A stretch of 64,000 bases of DNA from Paraspadella gotoi. Its lineage: Eukaryota > Chaetognatha. The first letter of the stretch is position 1; each line of letters begins with the position of its first letter. The translations under genes and the position numbers were made by a program. Below are positions 11,232 through 22,772 of this stretch, piece after piece. The notes beneath the pieces were generated by a model that searched no databases, was not told the origin of the DNA, and saw nothing but the letters and a program-made list of their open reading frames with translations. Location of the stretch: contig CM119269.1 in NCBI GenBank assembly GCA_051294375.1, positions 11,390,883 through 11,454,882 on the forward strand. The letters run 5' to 3'.

Positions 11232-11960
11232 AAAGGAAAAAAGATTTAAAAAAAAATATTGCTCATCGAACAAATTATGTACAATGTGCGATTCGGTTTT
11301 CTAAAAAAAAGAACAATAAATTTCGTCCATAAATGGGGCCGATATAAATGCCGGTAAATATTGCTCCGCACTGCAATTAACTCGAGGCAGTTGTGGAAAA
11401 AGAATAAATAGAAAAAGGAAAATTGAAAGGAGGAAAAACTCGAAGGAAGAAAAAAATTAAGGACTCGTTTTCTCGTTTCTTTTCCTTCGTCATGAAAATG
11501 AAAAAAAAAATCGGGATTCTCGTCAAGTTGGAAAACATTAAAAATGGCGACGGCTGCTTTTATTGATTCCTAAGGCTTACAAAGAATTAATTTATGGTAT
11601 TTTCCCGCTTTTCGAACAGTTTTTTTTCCCATTTTTTTAATAGATATTTTTACAAGTTTTGTTACAACATTTTTTTCTCTCTTTCTATGAACAACTCCTG
11701 GTGTGAAAGAGAAAAACTGGTGAAAATATTTTCTCTCGAAATTTCGAAAAGCCCGGCGGGGCGGCGAAACCAGAGCCGCTGGTTTTCTTTGTCTGTTTAT
11801 TTTTCTCTCGCTAAAGTTGCAAAACTTTGTGTTGTAGGAAAAACTCGGCGTCTTTTGTTGACGTTGAATCTATTTGCGGCGCCATCTGCATTTCTGAGCT
11901 GCTTTCGTCACGCTTTCGTTTTCTTCTTTCGGCTTCTGTGATTCTTTTCCTATCAATGTT
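10800..11960. other. AT-rich spacer with GA microsatellites
   Basis: Imperfect (GA)n lies at about 10902-10952 and a longer (GA)n at about 11178-11228. A plus ORF at 11594-11941 is open over sequence with a short GC-rich patch (about 11750-11785) but has no recognisable domain; its Phe-rich N-terminal half argues against coding. Nothing else is supported. Confidence 0.4.
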
Positions 11961-12540
11961 TTAGTTTGCCTCTTTGTGTACGTAGTCGTCGTCGTCGTCG
12001 TCGTCGTCGCGGCGTCACGCTTTTTTATATAAAAACTACTACGCTTTTATAGTTTGGCTGTAACTTACCTTTTTTTTAAAATAAAAATTATTATGAATTA
12101 TGATAAAGTTTTACAAAAGTGTGCGATCATAGTAAGTTAAAAATTTAGATATGTGCTTTCATCTTGAAATAGCTGTGATATTTTCATATTACAATTTGAT
12201 TTAAGTATTTTTTGTTTGAATTTCACTTCATTATGATTTACTGCAATATGCAAATGAGATTAAAGTACTCATTATAACATCCAAATTAGTATATAGAAAT
12301 GCTTTAATCTATTTACATATTGCAATATAATATTGAAGATGAAATTCAAAAATTTTTTTTAAAAATATAATAAAAATGGAACTCAAATTATCTTTTTAAT
12401 GAGAAGCTATATCTTAATTTAATACAAATAAAAATAAAATTCTTTACAAGCTGCGATTGGAAAAAATTGGAAAAATTTCCAATTGTAAACAATTGTAACA
12501 TATTTTTGCCTTTCTTTTATTTCTTTATTTAATATACATA
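11960..12540 (-). repeat. Dispersed repeat family B, inverted copy
   Basis: It begins with CGTCGTCGT repeats and GCGGCGTCACGC, continues through TATATAAAAACTACTACGCT, and is colinear with the reverse complement of 610-1175. Confidence 0.75.
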
Positions 12541-12559
12541 TATATATTTTTTTTTCTTT

Positions 12560-13016
12560 TGATTTACTTGATTTTTGGTTTAAAAATTTGAACAATTTCT
12601 TGAAGTTTCTGAATCGTTTAATTTTATAGTTTCTTATGAGAATTGTACATAACAGTATTTATCTTATGAGTCGACTTAAACGTTAAATTTAAATGTTAAA
12701 GACTTAACGTTTAATTTTTAAAATAGACGAGTTTAGTCTATTTAACGTTTGTGTCTTGTGTTCCTTGTTGTTCCCTTTTTTATATCTATGTAGTGTTTTG
12801 GTTTGTAAAAATTTGAATTTTGAACGTTTTTTGAAACGTATATATTTATAGTTGTCTTATGAATTAAGTCCATAATCATTTATTATGAGTCAATTTAAAA
12901 CGTTAGTGTCTTTTGTTCTGGTTGAATTTTATAGTTTCAGTTTATTGTACACTATACTTGTTTTGATTAATTGTCAATACTGTTTTGGATTAATTAAAAA
13001 AAAAAATAAATTTATG

Positions 13017-13057
<41 letters not shown>

Positions 13058-13075
13058 TTAAGAAAACGAGTATCA
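12560..13075. other. AT-rich spacer ending in a long poly(A)
   Basis: No gene seen. A poly(A) run of about 35 bp (13019-13053) is preceded by a TTAAT/AAATAAA-type tract. It could be the tail of a retroposed sequence, but I cannot identify the body. Confidence 0.35.
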
Positions 13076-13079
13076 GTCT

Positions 13080-14438
13080 CTTGCATGACTGTACAGCGGC
13101 TTTCCAGCAGCTGTCCCTTGTTCTCTCTGTCTGTCTATCTCTCTGTGTTCTCTTTGTTGACTCTCTCTGTCTCCTCTCTCTCTCTCTCTCTCTGTGCTAC
13201 GATTTTTTGCTGATCGTTCGTTTGAAAAATTCTGATTATTTTTTCCTTCTAAAAACTTTTATTATCTACCATTATCCAAATTTACATCGAGATGTTTACT
13301 GGATATTTTTTAGAAAGAAGTGAGATAACTCATCACGTCAGAAATTACGCTATCTCTCCATTTGCTCTCCGTCTCTAACATTTGTATTAAAGAAAAAATA
13401 AATATAATAGAAATAGCATATTTAATACAATTTACATTGCAGAGGAAATCTTTCATACTCTGTCAATGTTGTTGAGCGAAAAACCTTAAATTTTTTTCAC
13501 ATATTGAATATGCCGGATTGTATGCTATATATGCGATCATTTTTTTACTGCCTATTTTTGCCGGTTATGGTTTAACTACCAAACAATGTATCTATTTATC
13601 AAGTTCCATTAGTGAGGCCGTGATGAATTTGAAATGTGCTCATTTTCTTTGTTTCATATCGATTCAGAATATTTTTTGTGTTGAATTCACTTCATTATAA
13701 TTTACTGCAATATGCTAATTAGATTGTTACTATACTGCAATATCAAATTAGTAATAGTAATATATTTTACGATTTGGCCGAGTAACGAGTTCCGCTATGC
13801 AGCGTCGTTCAGTTCTTTCTCTCTCTCTCTCTCTCTCTCCTCTCTCTTCTCTCCTCTCTCTCTCTCTTTCTGTCTCTCTTTCTCTCTTTACGATCTCTTG
13901 CGTGGACGTTCGTTTTTTGAAAAATTGTGATTATTTTTTTCCTTAAAAACTTTATTATCGCCATTTATTCCGCGCTTTTTTTTTTTTCATACAAAATCCC
14001 AAATTATATCTGAGATTTCGTGGATTTTTTTGAGAAATGTGAAGAATAACTTACTTGACCTTACGTGTATAATAGGATCAACTTGACCGAGATCACGCCG
14101 CCGTTGCGAGGCAACGGATACCATATAATTGGAAATATCTGTTTTCTTTTATTTCTCTCTCTCTCTGTCTCTCTCTGATTATTTTTTCCTTCTAAAAACT
14201 TTTTATCACCATTTATTCCGCGCTTTTTCTCTTTACCTCGATTCTGTGCCGTTGCGAAGAAACGAGTAAACAATGTCCAGGAACATGACTAAACGCGAAC
14301 GCGTATATTATTATTATTTGGAAGTCAAATATCATTAGTCGTTAACTGTATATTTCAACTTTATTGTTAATAGATTATAATTTTTTCAATGTACAAAAAT
14401 TTCTTATATGGCTTCTTTTTTCTCTCTCTCTCTCTCTC

Positions 14439-14473
<35 letters not shown>

Positions 14474-14687
14474 GCTCTCTCTCTTCTCTCTCTCTTCTCT
14501 CTCTCTTTTTTCTCTAAAATTTTATTGCCTTATACCCGCTTTTCTCAATACAAAATCCCAAATTACATCCGAGATTCTTCGTGTGTTTTCCTAAAATATC
14601 TGATTATTCTCTTATATAAACGAGAGAGACCTATAATTGCGTTTCGTTGGCTGGTGAAAACTGTCCAGCCTCTCTCTCTCTCTCTCT

Positions 14688-14736
<49 letters not shown>

Positions 14737-15171
14737 ACTATACACGCATTTGTTGTGTTTTATTATACAGGATGATATGCACTGATTCAGTTCGCTCGTC
14801 AGGTGATGGTCCTCATTCATCCATCAATCGATGATATATTCGTATCTAGATGATGATCATCAGTGGATATAGTATATCATGAAATAGACTATTCATCGCA
14901 AAATCCATTCTGTATTATATCATCAGTCATTTTCTATCAGCATTCATTTTGGTTCATCGTCTCAATATTGGTTATCATCGCAGTCGAAGTAGTGTGAGGT
15001 GCATCGCATCGTGTGGGGTTACAGGTCGGAAAGTCGGCTCCTGGCATCCGACTATTAGTTTTAATTTTTAAAGCGGCTCGATCCCTATTGCTTTTAAGAT
15101 TTTTTCTTTTCTTTTATCGCCCATTTCAATTTCGTTTTTTCCCATTTTTATCTTTTGTTTTCGTCATTCGG

Positions 15172-15225
<54 letters not shown>

Positions 15226-15235
15226 AAAAGAAAGG
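13080..15235 (+). repeat. Cluster of family A composite repeats with CT microsatellites
   Basis: At least three successive partial units (about 13080-13320, 13780-14270, 14360-15000) with the CTTTTATTATCGCCATTTAT and ACAAAATCCCAAAT blocks, several (CT)n tracts (13820-13890, 14420-14510, 14665-14733, 15172-15220) and a degenerate GATGATCATCA-type minisatellite (about 14800-15000). Indel noise is heavy. No ORF here is credible. Confidence 0.7.
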
Positions 15236-15683
15236 CTGGATTTGAGCCCGGCGGGATAAAAACTCGAACAAACTTGTCGTCAGTCAAAATTTCCAAACCC
15301 CAAAGTCTATTATTCCTTCCACCTATCCGATCAGACTGGAATCTGATCTTCCAGGTCATTTTCTCTCTTTTCGGATCCTTTTATGATCTTTCCGGTTTTT
15401 TCCCCAGTCAATATTTTTTTTGGTTGCGCAAATAAGCTAGACCGGTAAATTGGTGTGCCCTCAAAAATGTATGCGATTTGCCTGAGAACCTTCAGACTTC
15501 CATTACCTCTTTTTATCCACCTTCAACTCCCCCCCGACCTCCACGGCCTCCAAAGTTCACCTCCTTTTATAGTAAATTTGTGTCCAATCGACATTTTATA
15601 ATTAAGGTTCTCATTTTAATCTCATTTTAAGTCCCGGGGACATCAACGACGACAACGACGACAACTGTCTTCTTGCATTGCAG

Positions 15684-15826
15684 TTCTTGCTCGACCTTCG
15701 CTCGGAAACCTCAGCAGCAGGGCCGACGCGCCGGAGCATACCGACGATCTCGAGGGCGCCTCTATGAAACAATCCCCGAACGTCGGCGCCTCGGAGACTC
15801 TCGCTTTCTACGGGTCTCTCGGCGAA
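15684..15826 (+). CDS. Possible internal exon, unknown protein
   Basis: A pyrimidine-rich acceptor (TCTTCTTGCATTGCAG) precedes a GC-rich stretch, and a GTGATG donor follows at 15827. In the frame starting at 15686 the segment is open, has mostly G or C at third codon positions, and reads as a hydrophilic peptide containing EHTDDLEGASMKQSP. Base composition contrasts sharply with the AT-rich flanks, as for exons. The next and previous exons were not found, no domain is recognised, and a second frame is also open, so this is a candidate only. Confidence 0.35.
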
Positions 15827-16234
15827 GTGATGCGAGTTATAGCGGTGGTTTTGTTTTTTCTTTCGTTTTACTCGGAGTCTTTATTTTTAAACACATTCCG
15901 TAACAGACAACTGGATTAAAGGTTTACGTATATTTTACATAAACGTTCAAGTTGAAGATAGCAATTTTTAATTGTTTCGAATTCGTACAGTGGTCATTGA
16001 AAGTGTCAATATTTATATTTTAATATTAAAAATCGAGTTGAAATATTGACTGGTGAATTAGGTTTTAAATGAAAATGATTTAAAACTCAGCGTTTCTCGA
16101 TCTCAACGATTACCTAATCTCTCAACCTATCTCCTGGTCAAACTTTTATCTATTCAGGTTTTGCACTCTCTCTCTCTCTCTCTCTCATCTTGTCTTCTCC
16201 GTTTCATTGCGCCATCTCAAGGTCCTTTGATTTC

Positions 16235-16830
16235 CGTCGGAAGTCGTCGTCTTCGTCGTCGTCGTCTGTCGTCGTCCTTTCCCGTTCTGCACTTCGTCAT
16301 CTTCGTCGTCGTCGCCGTCTTTCCCGTTCTGCACTTCGTCATCTTCGTCGTCGTCGCGTCTTTCCGTTCTGCACTTCGTCACTTCGTCGTCGTCGTCGTC
16401 GTTTTCCCGTTCTGGCACTTCGTCATCTTCGTCGTCGTCGTCGTCCTTTCCCGTCTCTGCACATTCGTCATCTTCGTCGTCGTCGCCCGCGTCTTTCCCG
16501 TTCTGCACTTCGTCATCTTCGTCGTCGTCGTCGTCTTTTCCCGTCTCTGCACATTCGTCCCATCTTCGTCGTCGTCGTCGTCGTCTCTTCCCGTTCTGCA
16601 CTTCGTCATCATTTCGTCGTCCGTCGCCGTCTTTCCCGTTCTGCACTTCGTCATCTCTCGTCGTCGTCGCCGTCTTTCCCGTTCTGCACTTCGTCATCCC
16701 GTCGTCGTTCCCGTCCGTCTTTCTCGTTCCTGCACTTCGTCATCTGTTCGTCGTCGTTCGCCGTCCTTCCCCGTTCTGGGCACTTCGTCATCTTCGTCGT
16801 CGTCGTCGTCATCGTCGTCGTCGCCGTCTA
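16235..16830. repeat. 42-bp minisatellite with acidic coding capacity on the minus strand
   Basis: Twelve or so units of the type CCCGTTCTGCACTTCGTCAT followed by TCTTCGTCGTCGTCGCC. A typical unit is 42 bp, exactly 14 codons, and on the minus strand gives Asp/Glu-rich units such as DDDEDDEVQNGKDG. Small indels between units shift the frame, which could be sequencing noise or real decay. It may be a true acidic repeat protein exon or merely a (GAC)n-derived minisatellite. Confidence 0.75.
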
Positions 16831-16929
16831 TTTGCATTCTCAACGTCGTCTTCGTTGTCCTTTTCGTTTATAAAAAGTATTTGCAACATATTCCGACGCT
16901 TACTTAATTTTCGTGGTGTAACCGGCGAG

Positions 16930-17560
16930 GTCAGTACAGGCGGTCAGTGTGAATACTGGTCATCGGTTACTGACCAGTGGTCAGTATTCACGATTACGAA
17001 GTAGACGCCGAAAAGGTTTAAGAGCGATAATGTCATTTGTCTATATTAAAAATTGATAATTCCAGGCGTAAAAAAATTTTGAAGAAAATTTAAAAAAATG
17101 CATTGACTTAACAGTAAGTAGTTGAATTATGACGAGAAAAAATACAATATAGCAATAGGCAATATGCAAAAGAAATTTTTTTGTGTTTTTTATTATTAAT
17201 TACTTGCGATACAAAGAAGAATATTTCTCTTAAGTTTGCGAAAAAAATTGTAATACATGAAAATGGAACGTGCTTTAATGAGCAAAAAAATAAAAAACAA
17301 AAGCGAAAACTAATTGCAATAATAACAAGAGCGAGACCGGTTCTTATATGAATTTTTTTTTTCTCAACGAAAACAAAATAAAATACGTGAAAAAAATCTC
17401 TGACAACGAAAATGATAACGACGACTCATGTCGGCTTCGCCGTCGCGCCGAAAATAGTCCGAAAAAGAAAAAAATTGATGTGTGCAACTACGAACCGTAG
17501 CGTGGATCCTCGACAAGTTACGTCCAGTTTATTAATAAGACGAGAGTATCTTTAGGACAA
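16930..17560. other. Spacer, no gene supported
   Basis: It includes a short inverted pair around 16946-16995 (GTCAGTGTGAATACTGGTCA against TGACCAGTGGTCAGTATTCAC), a possible hairpin of unknown role. Otherwise AT-rich, with no shared repeat. Confidence 0.35.
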
Positions 17561-17600
17561 GAATCTTGTATGATAACCGAGACGACGACAAAATACGACG

Positions 17601-17720
17601 ATGTCTTCCAAAAAGATCATGACCAATGTCAATGAAGACGGCCATTGGCTCCGGGTGGACGACGACGACGATGACCACAGATATTTATTCAGAGTTTGTC
17701 CCGTGTGGTTTTTTAAATAA
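17601..17720 (+). CDS. Small ORF or first exon, acidic (39 codons)
   Basis: An ATG in a fair context (GACGATGTC) opens a 39-codon frame beginning MSSKKIMTNVNEDGHWLRVD, followed by an Asp run and RYLFRVCPVW. Codon use is balanced. A GTTTGT at 17694 could act as a donor, making this a first coding exon. It is too short for the usual ORF cut-off. No domain recognised. Confidence 0.3.
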   Translation: MSSKKIMTNVNEDGHWLRVDDDDDDHRYLFRVCPVWFFK

Positions 17721-17724
17721 CTGG

Positions 17725-18985
17725 TTCGAGGCCTGGTCAGAGTTTTTTTTTCTCTCAGTTTCTATAAAAAAATTTTAAAAAACTGTTTCTACGGCCAGGT
17801 TTTGCAGGTCATTTTAGTTGGAATTTTTACACCCACCTCTGTTCTGTAGGCTATTAATAATAGTATTATGAGTGATTGTTTGTCAACCTATGAGACACGC
17901 ACTCTATTAACTGTAGGAGACATTTCGTGTGAAATATTATGCCTCGCCTCCTACATTTAAACCTCTTTTTCTCTCTCTCGTTTACGTTTTTGGTTCTATC
18001 TGAGTTGTATTTGATCTGTCGGTCTGATATCTTTGTTTGGTCACCCCAGAATTTTCAGAGAGAGAAACTACGTTTTTAGTTTTACTTTGGACTCAATTAA
18101 AACGTTTCGCTCATTCTGATTACAGTTTTACGGGACTTTATTAAATACTTGATTAATAAATATTTGGAAACCTTTTCGCGTCTTAATATTCATCAGAATT
18201 CGACTCGATATTCAGCAAAGATTCAAGTATTCATGTAGAAAAGATCCTTCGTCACTCTACAAAGAACGGGCGACGTCTAGAACGCGCGTCTCCGCGGGCG
18301 TGAAGGAGAAACACCTTCACATTTTGAATACTTATTAAAAATGTTGAGTTCATAAAATATACAATTACGCATATGGATAAAATAGAATTATAAATAGTTC
18401 TAAGAATCTAACCGTTTTGCCCGAGTTTCGGGAGGGTCGACCCGCCCCCCATCCGCCTCCCCTCAAAGTATTTCTCCAGGTTGACCAAAATCTAAAAGAT
18501 AGCGTTCGACTCTAACAACGTTACACCATTAACAACGACGACGAAGACGAGACGAAAACGACGACGACGAAGACGAGACGAAAACGCCGACGACGATTGT
18601 CCCGGCCAGAAATTGACGTGTCCGTCCTCTATGCCTTTTGGTCGTTTACGGCTCTGGACTTTTGGTGTCGAGGTCAGGGGGACCAACTTTCATCTTCTTT
18701 TCTCATTTCTTCGCCATCTTGTTATATTTTTGATTCATAGTTTGTTACGTTCCCTTATTTTCGAATTTCTCCCTATCAGGAATCACGATTTTTTATATTT
18801 AAATATTTATATTAAATTTATATATAAGTCAATGTTAATTAACTTTTTTATCTCCTCGGTACTTTCTTGGGTTTTTTTTTCTATGTCCATCCCGTTCCCT
18901 TGATTTCATGTGACCCGGTTTGAACCTGCTGGGACCAAAGGCCAGCCCCGGTTCGTGCCTTGTTATGCTAAATCGAAAGGACAAT
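17725..18985. other. Spacer with GACGAA repeats, no supported gene
   Basis: Mixed unique sequence. A (GACGAAGAC)-type triplet tract at 18535-18595 precedes a short GC-balanced open stretch (to about 18690) that could be exon-like on the plus strand, but splice signals are weak. It ends at a 25-bp run of N (18987-19011). Confidence 0.3.
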
Positions 18986-18986
18986 G

Positions 18987-19011
18987 NNNNNNNNNNNNNN
19001 NNNNNNNNNNN
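18987..19011. other. Assembly gap (25 N)
   Basis: Exactly 25 N. It directly precedes the noisier copy of a large direct duplication, suggesting automatic gap filling. Confidence 0.99.
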
Positions 19012-19235
19012 AATGGCGAGAGGAAAAGAAAGACGCGGAAGGAGAGCGTGGGGGGGCGGGGGAGTGGAGGAGGGTCTGAGGATACTCGAGCCGGAAAAAT
19101 ATTCCCGCCGACCATTTAATTTTGCGTACCTTTAATTGGGACACGGGAAACGGGTAATTCCTTGCTGAAAATCTGTTTTAAAATCGTATATATATTGGCC
19201 CTGTAAAAATAAAGTTATTTTTTGAAACTTAATAC

Positions 19236-20400
19236 TAGGGTTACGATAACCGTTAACAGTGTTAACGTTATTAACGGTTAAAAAATAATTTTAACCTAAA
19301 CCGTTAATATATTATTTTAACGGTTTAAATTTCGGTTTAATTTTAATATTTGAAATTTTTTTTTTATATTTTTGGTATAAAATCTTTGATTTTTTATAAG
19401 AAAAAGTAATTTTTCTTGTCCCTCTCTATTCTCCTTCTTTTCCTTTCTCACCATATATTTTTTACCTCTCTCTCTCTTTTCCATTTTCCTTATTTTTTCT
19501 TTTTGTTTATTTTCAACCCCTTTTAATATTTTTATAAACTGATCTCCTTTCTGTACCTATCTCTTTCTTCTCTCTTTTTCCCCTCCTTCTTTACTCCTTC
19601 TTTCTCTCCTTTTTTCTCCCTTTTCTTTTACCTTTCATTTTTTTCTCTCTTCCAGTGTTTTTTTCTTTTTCTTATTATTTTCTCCCAATTTTTTTTTCGT
19701 TTTCCTTTCAATTAATTTTGTGCATTTACATCAAAGAATATAATTAAATATAATATATATGCACATGCAAATAGTTGCATACATTTTCTTGCAAAATTAA
19801 ATTCTTATAATAAAATAATATATCCTATTTTGCTATTTTTTTTATTTCACTCTTTAAACAAACAAGCAAATGAAATAAAACCAAAATGAATGAAAAAATT
19901 ATTAAAAAAACCAAATAAAAATAAAATGTAATAAAAAAATAATAATATAGAAGGAAGACTAATCTTAAAGATGGACATTAAGGCGCTAACCTAAAACTAT
20001 CCTTCAATCATGATATATTTTTTTAATTAAAACTGAAAAGAAAAATTAATAATCAATAAATCTTTGGATCAGTTCGATCAATCAAACTTTCAATCAAAGA
20101 AATATTATCATAATATATATATTATGAGTTATGGCTTTTTATGAAAAAATAAAACAGAAAACAAGCGTTTAAGAAATAACAACTAGAAAAATAAAGCATT
20201 GCTGATGAAGACTCTAATTGTTAGAGTCGAAACATGTCCGAAACAAAACAAATAAATTGTTTCCTCTCTAAAGATTATATTATAAAATTAACCGATTTTA
20301 ACGGTTAACGTTTAAAATATTACGTTTTAACGGTTTAATAAGCGACATTCTAACAACGCGAATTTTCTCAAAAAATTAACGGTATATCCCGGAACCCCTA
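19236..20400. mobile_element. hAT-like nonautonomous element, copy 1, with embedded hammerhead
   Basis: Termini start TAGGGTT(A/C)CGATAACCG, with extra AACGGTTAA repeats just inside both ends. The flanks carry TTAATAC(C) on each side. Length about 1.17 kb with no transposase, so a MITE-like derivative. The interior holds a long pyrimidine-rich tract (about 19410-19700) and a plus-strand hammerhead near its right end. Confidence 0.75.
20197..20243 (+). ncRNA. Hammerhead ribozyme motif in hAT-like element, copy 1
   Basis: CTGATGA at 20202-20208, then a perfect 8-bp stem II GACTCTAA/TTAGAGTC with a three-base loop, then GAAAC-ATGTC with the predicted cleavage after C20238. Stem I is short (TTG with CGA, one G-U). 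The catalytic core is complete. Stem III is the 2-bp minimal form, so activity may need dimerisation. Confidence 0.8.
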
Positions 20401-21240
20401 TTAATACCTGCCGTGCTTCCGTCGACTGTGCCCAATGTTCCAAGAAGCGAATAGCATCCACTAATAGATTCCTTCCTGATAAAAAAAAAGTTTCATTTTA
20501 TATCCAGCCCAGAAACTAATGTCTTAATTTTGTTAGTATTCACTCATTATTCAGTCATTAATCATCATTTACAAAATACAATTAAATTTGGTTTTTAAAG
20601 GACATATCAACATTATTCGTGCACAGGTGTTCTGGTAGGGTATAGTACACAGAGCAGTTTTATTTTTTTGACATTTTTTGAATTTAGGCGATTCTGGGAT
20701 TTTAAAAATCGGCTGCTGGAAGAGTCCTATGGGGGGAAAATGAAACGAGAAAGAAGATTGCAAAAAAAAATTGGTTTCATTACCGGAAAAAAAAATTAGG
20801 AACGAATGACAACACAAGAGTCCAAACCCCTTTAAAACTTTTCGGCGCGCAAAACTATTATATATTTTTTATTCATAATATCTAATAATATTTAATTTTT
20901 TTTATTTTATAATGTAATTTAATTTTTAAATTATTTTAAATAAAATATTTAAAGTAAAATTTGAATTTTTCAAGTTAACCCCTATAATATCTTCCTATTT
21001 AAAACTCTAACTCTACTATAATTTCTATCTCCTATCTCTCCCCATAACTCGTTAATATATATATATATAAATCTTCTCTCTCTAACTTTACTCTCCTCCC
21101 AATCTCCTTATCTCTAAACCTCACTTAACCTAACCCTTATTTACCCCTATCCTCAATATACTATATCTAATCCCAACTTACTTATACAATAATCCTCCTA
21201 ACCTTAATTAATTCTTATTATACTCTTACCTATAATCTAA

Positions 21241-21525
21241 CCAGTTATATTTAAGGTGATATTATATCTATATCTTTTACCCCTTCCCCCTCTCATTCAC
21301 CCTCCTCTTTCCCTCCCTCTTCCTGGGATTCGTGTGGCTCTCTCTATCGAGATTTTCAGTTCACCTCCTCTCTCTTTTTCTCCTACTAGCTTCTCTCCCT
21401 TTTTTTTTTTTTTTAACCCTCATTTTTGTCTCAGTATAAGATTATTTTTTTCCTTCCGTAATATATTAGTCCTCCCCTCAATCTCTCTATCATTCTTCGT
21501 CTCTATATCTCTTTCAGAGTGTGCG
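21241..21525 (+). mobile_element. LTR-like segment, noisy copy
   Basis: A noisy version of 24717-24966: a TATA-type start, pyrimidine-rich body with CTACTAGCTTCTCTCCCTTT and TTTTTGTCTCAGTATA, and a TTTCAGAG end followed by a corrupted tRNA-Lys-like site. Confidence 0.5.
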
Positions 21526-22772
21526 CCTCAATTGGCTCGAAGCCATCCCACGGACCCCTCTCTCCTCCTCTCTGTGATTAAGAGTCCCTCCCTTCTATAT
21601 CTCTATTCTGGTTCTCTCTCTGAGGGGTACTCGGCAAAATTCGAATATATAATTATAATATATATATATAAATTCCTCCTGTATGATATCGAGGCGTCGA
21701 ATCTCCGTCGTACGATCACACTGTATTTCTCCCATTGAACCGGATCGAAAAACAAAAACGTTCGATTGGTGCAGGACGCGAACAGAGCCGCCGCCCATAT
21801 TGTTTCGTAAGTTAAAATGTATCGCCGATCGGTCCGTTTTCATTCGCCGGTGCCAAACTGTCATCATCTCTCCTTTTTGTCAGTTATTCCGGAATCCTGT
21901 CCACTTGTCATCATTTCAGACAAACCTGGTCAGTAGGTGAACCTGCTTAAAGGCTGTTCATCACTGACCCATAAGTCTGATTTAATCTGTCAGAGTTAGG
22001 TCGCGAGATTATGTCAGACATTTATGTCATGGAGACATTTCTTCTACTCAGAAGATTTTATGCCGCACGCTGCTTTTGTCCTCAGATTCCGCGTGAACGG
22101 TTGGAATCCGTTAAGCTCTCCGAGACCCGGTTTCCCTGTCTTTATATGCTACATAATTTGTCATCAGTTCCTAGATGTCAGTCATTGCCATATAAATAAA
22201 ATTGGACGAAGAGATAAAACTGAATTCCAATTGTCCATTTTACACAAAAATTTGGAATTGGAAATTATTTCCAGCTGCCCCCGTGCGCCGGCGCGCCGCG
22301 CGCGCGAGCGGGTCTTCAACCCTCCCAACAAAAAACAGTTAAATATGTCAATCCCAAATCAGCATTCCGACTAGTGAGTAATAATTAATAACCAACAACT
22401 TTCGCCGCTCATTAATGTAATTCCAATTCCTCGCAGTCGAGCGCCAACATCAATATGTGCTGCCAACAAGCCTTGAATCAAATAAACTGATTCTTTTAGT
22501 ATTTAGTCACTACACACATTGTAAAAAAAAATGTCTTCTTCCATACACCCATACACCGGCCCCCAATCATTCCAACCCCCTAAAACCCTTCAACCCATCC
22601 AACCAAGCCCATGAAGCACGTGCAAGGAGGGTCTGAGGATATCGAGCGGAAATATTCCCGCGACCTTATTTCGTACCTTTATTGGGACACGGGAAACGGG
22701 TAATCCTGCTGAAAATCTGTTTAAAATCGTATATATATGGCCCTGTAAAATAAAGTTATGAAACTTAATACC

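Larger units (their letters stand above)
19068..22605 (+). repeat. Large direct duplication, copy 1 (noisy)
   Basis: Colinear with 22624-25862 from GGAGGGTCTGAGGATA to the CCCTTCAACCCATC segment. Copies differ mainly by single-base and short insertions, more of them in copy 1, spread evenly through unique and repeat sequence. That pattern is typical of uncorrected long reads rather than evolutionary divergence. It contains a hAT-like element with hammerhead, a pyrimidine-rich LTR-like segment and a damaged tRNA-Lys-like site (about 21515-21560). Confidence 0.85.
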
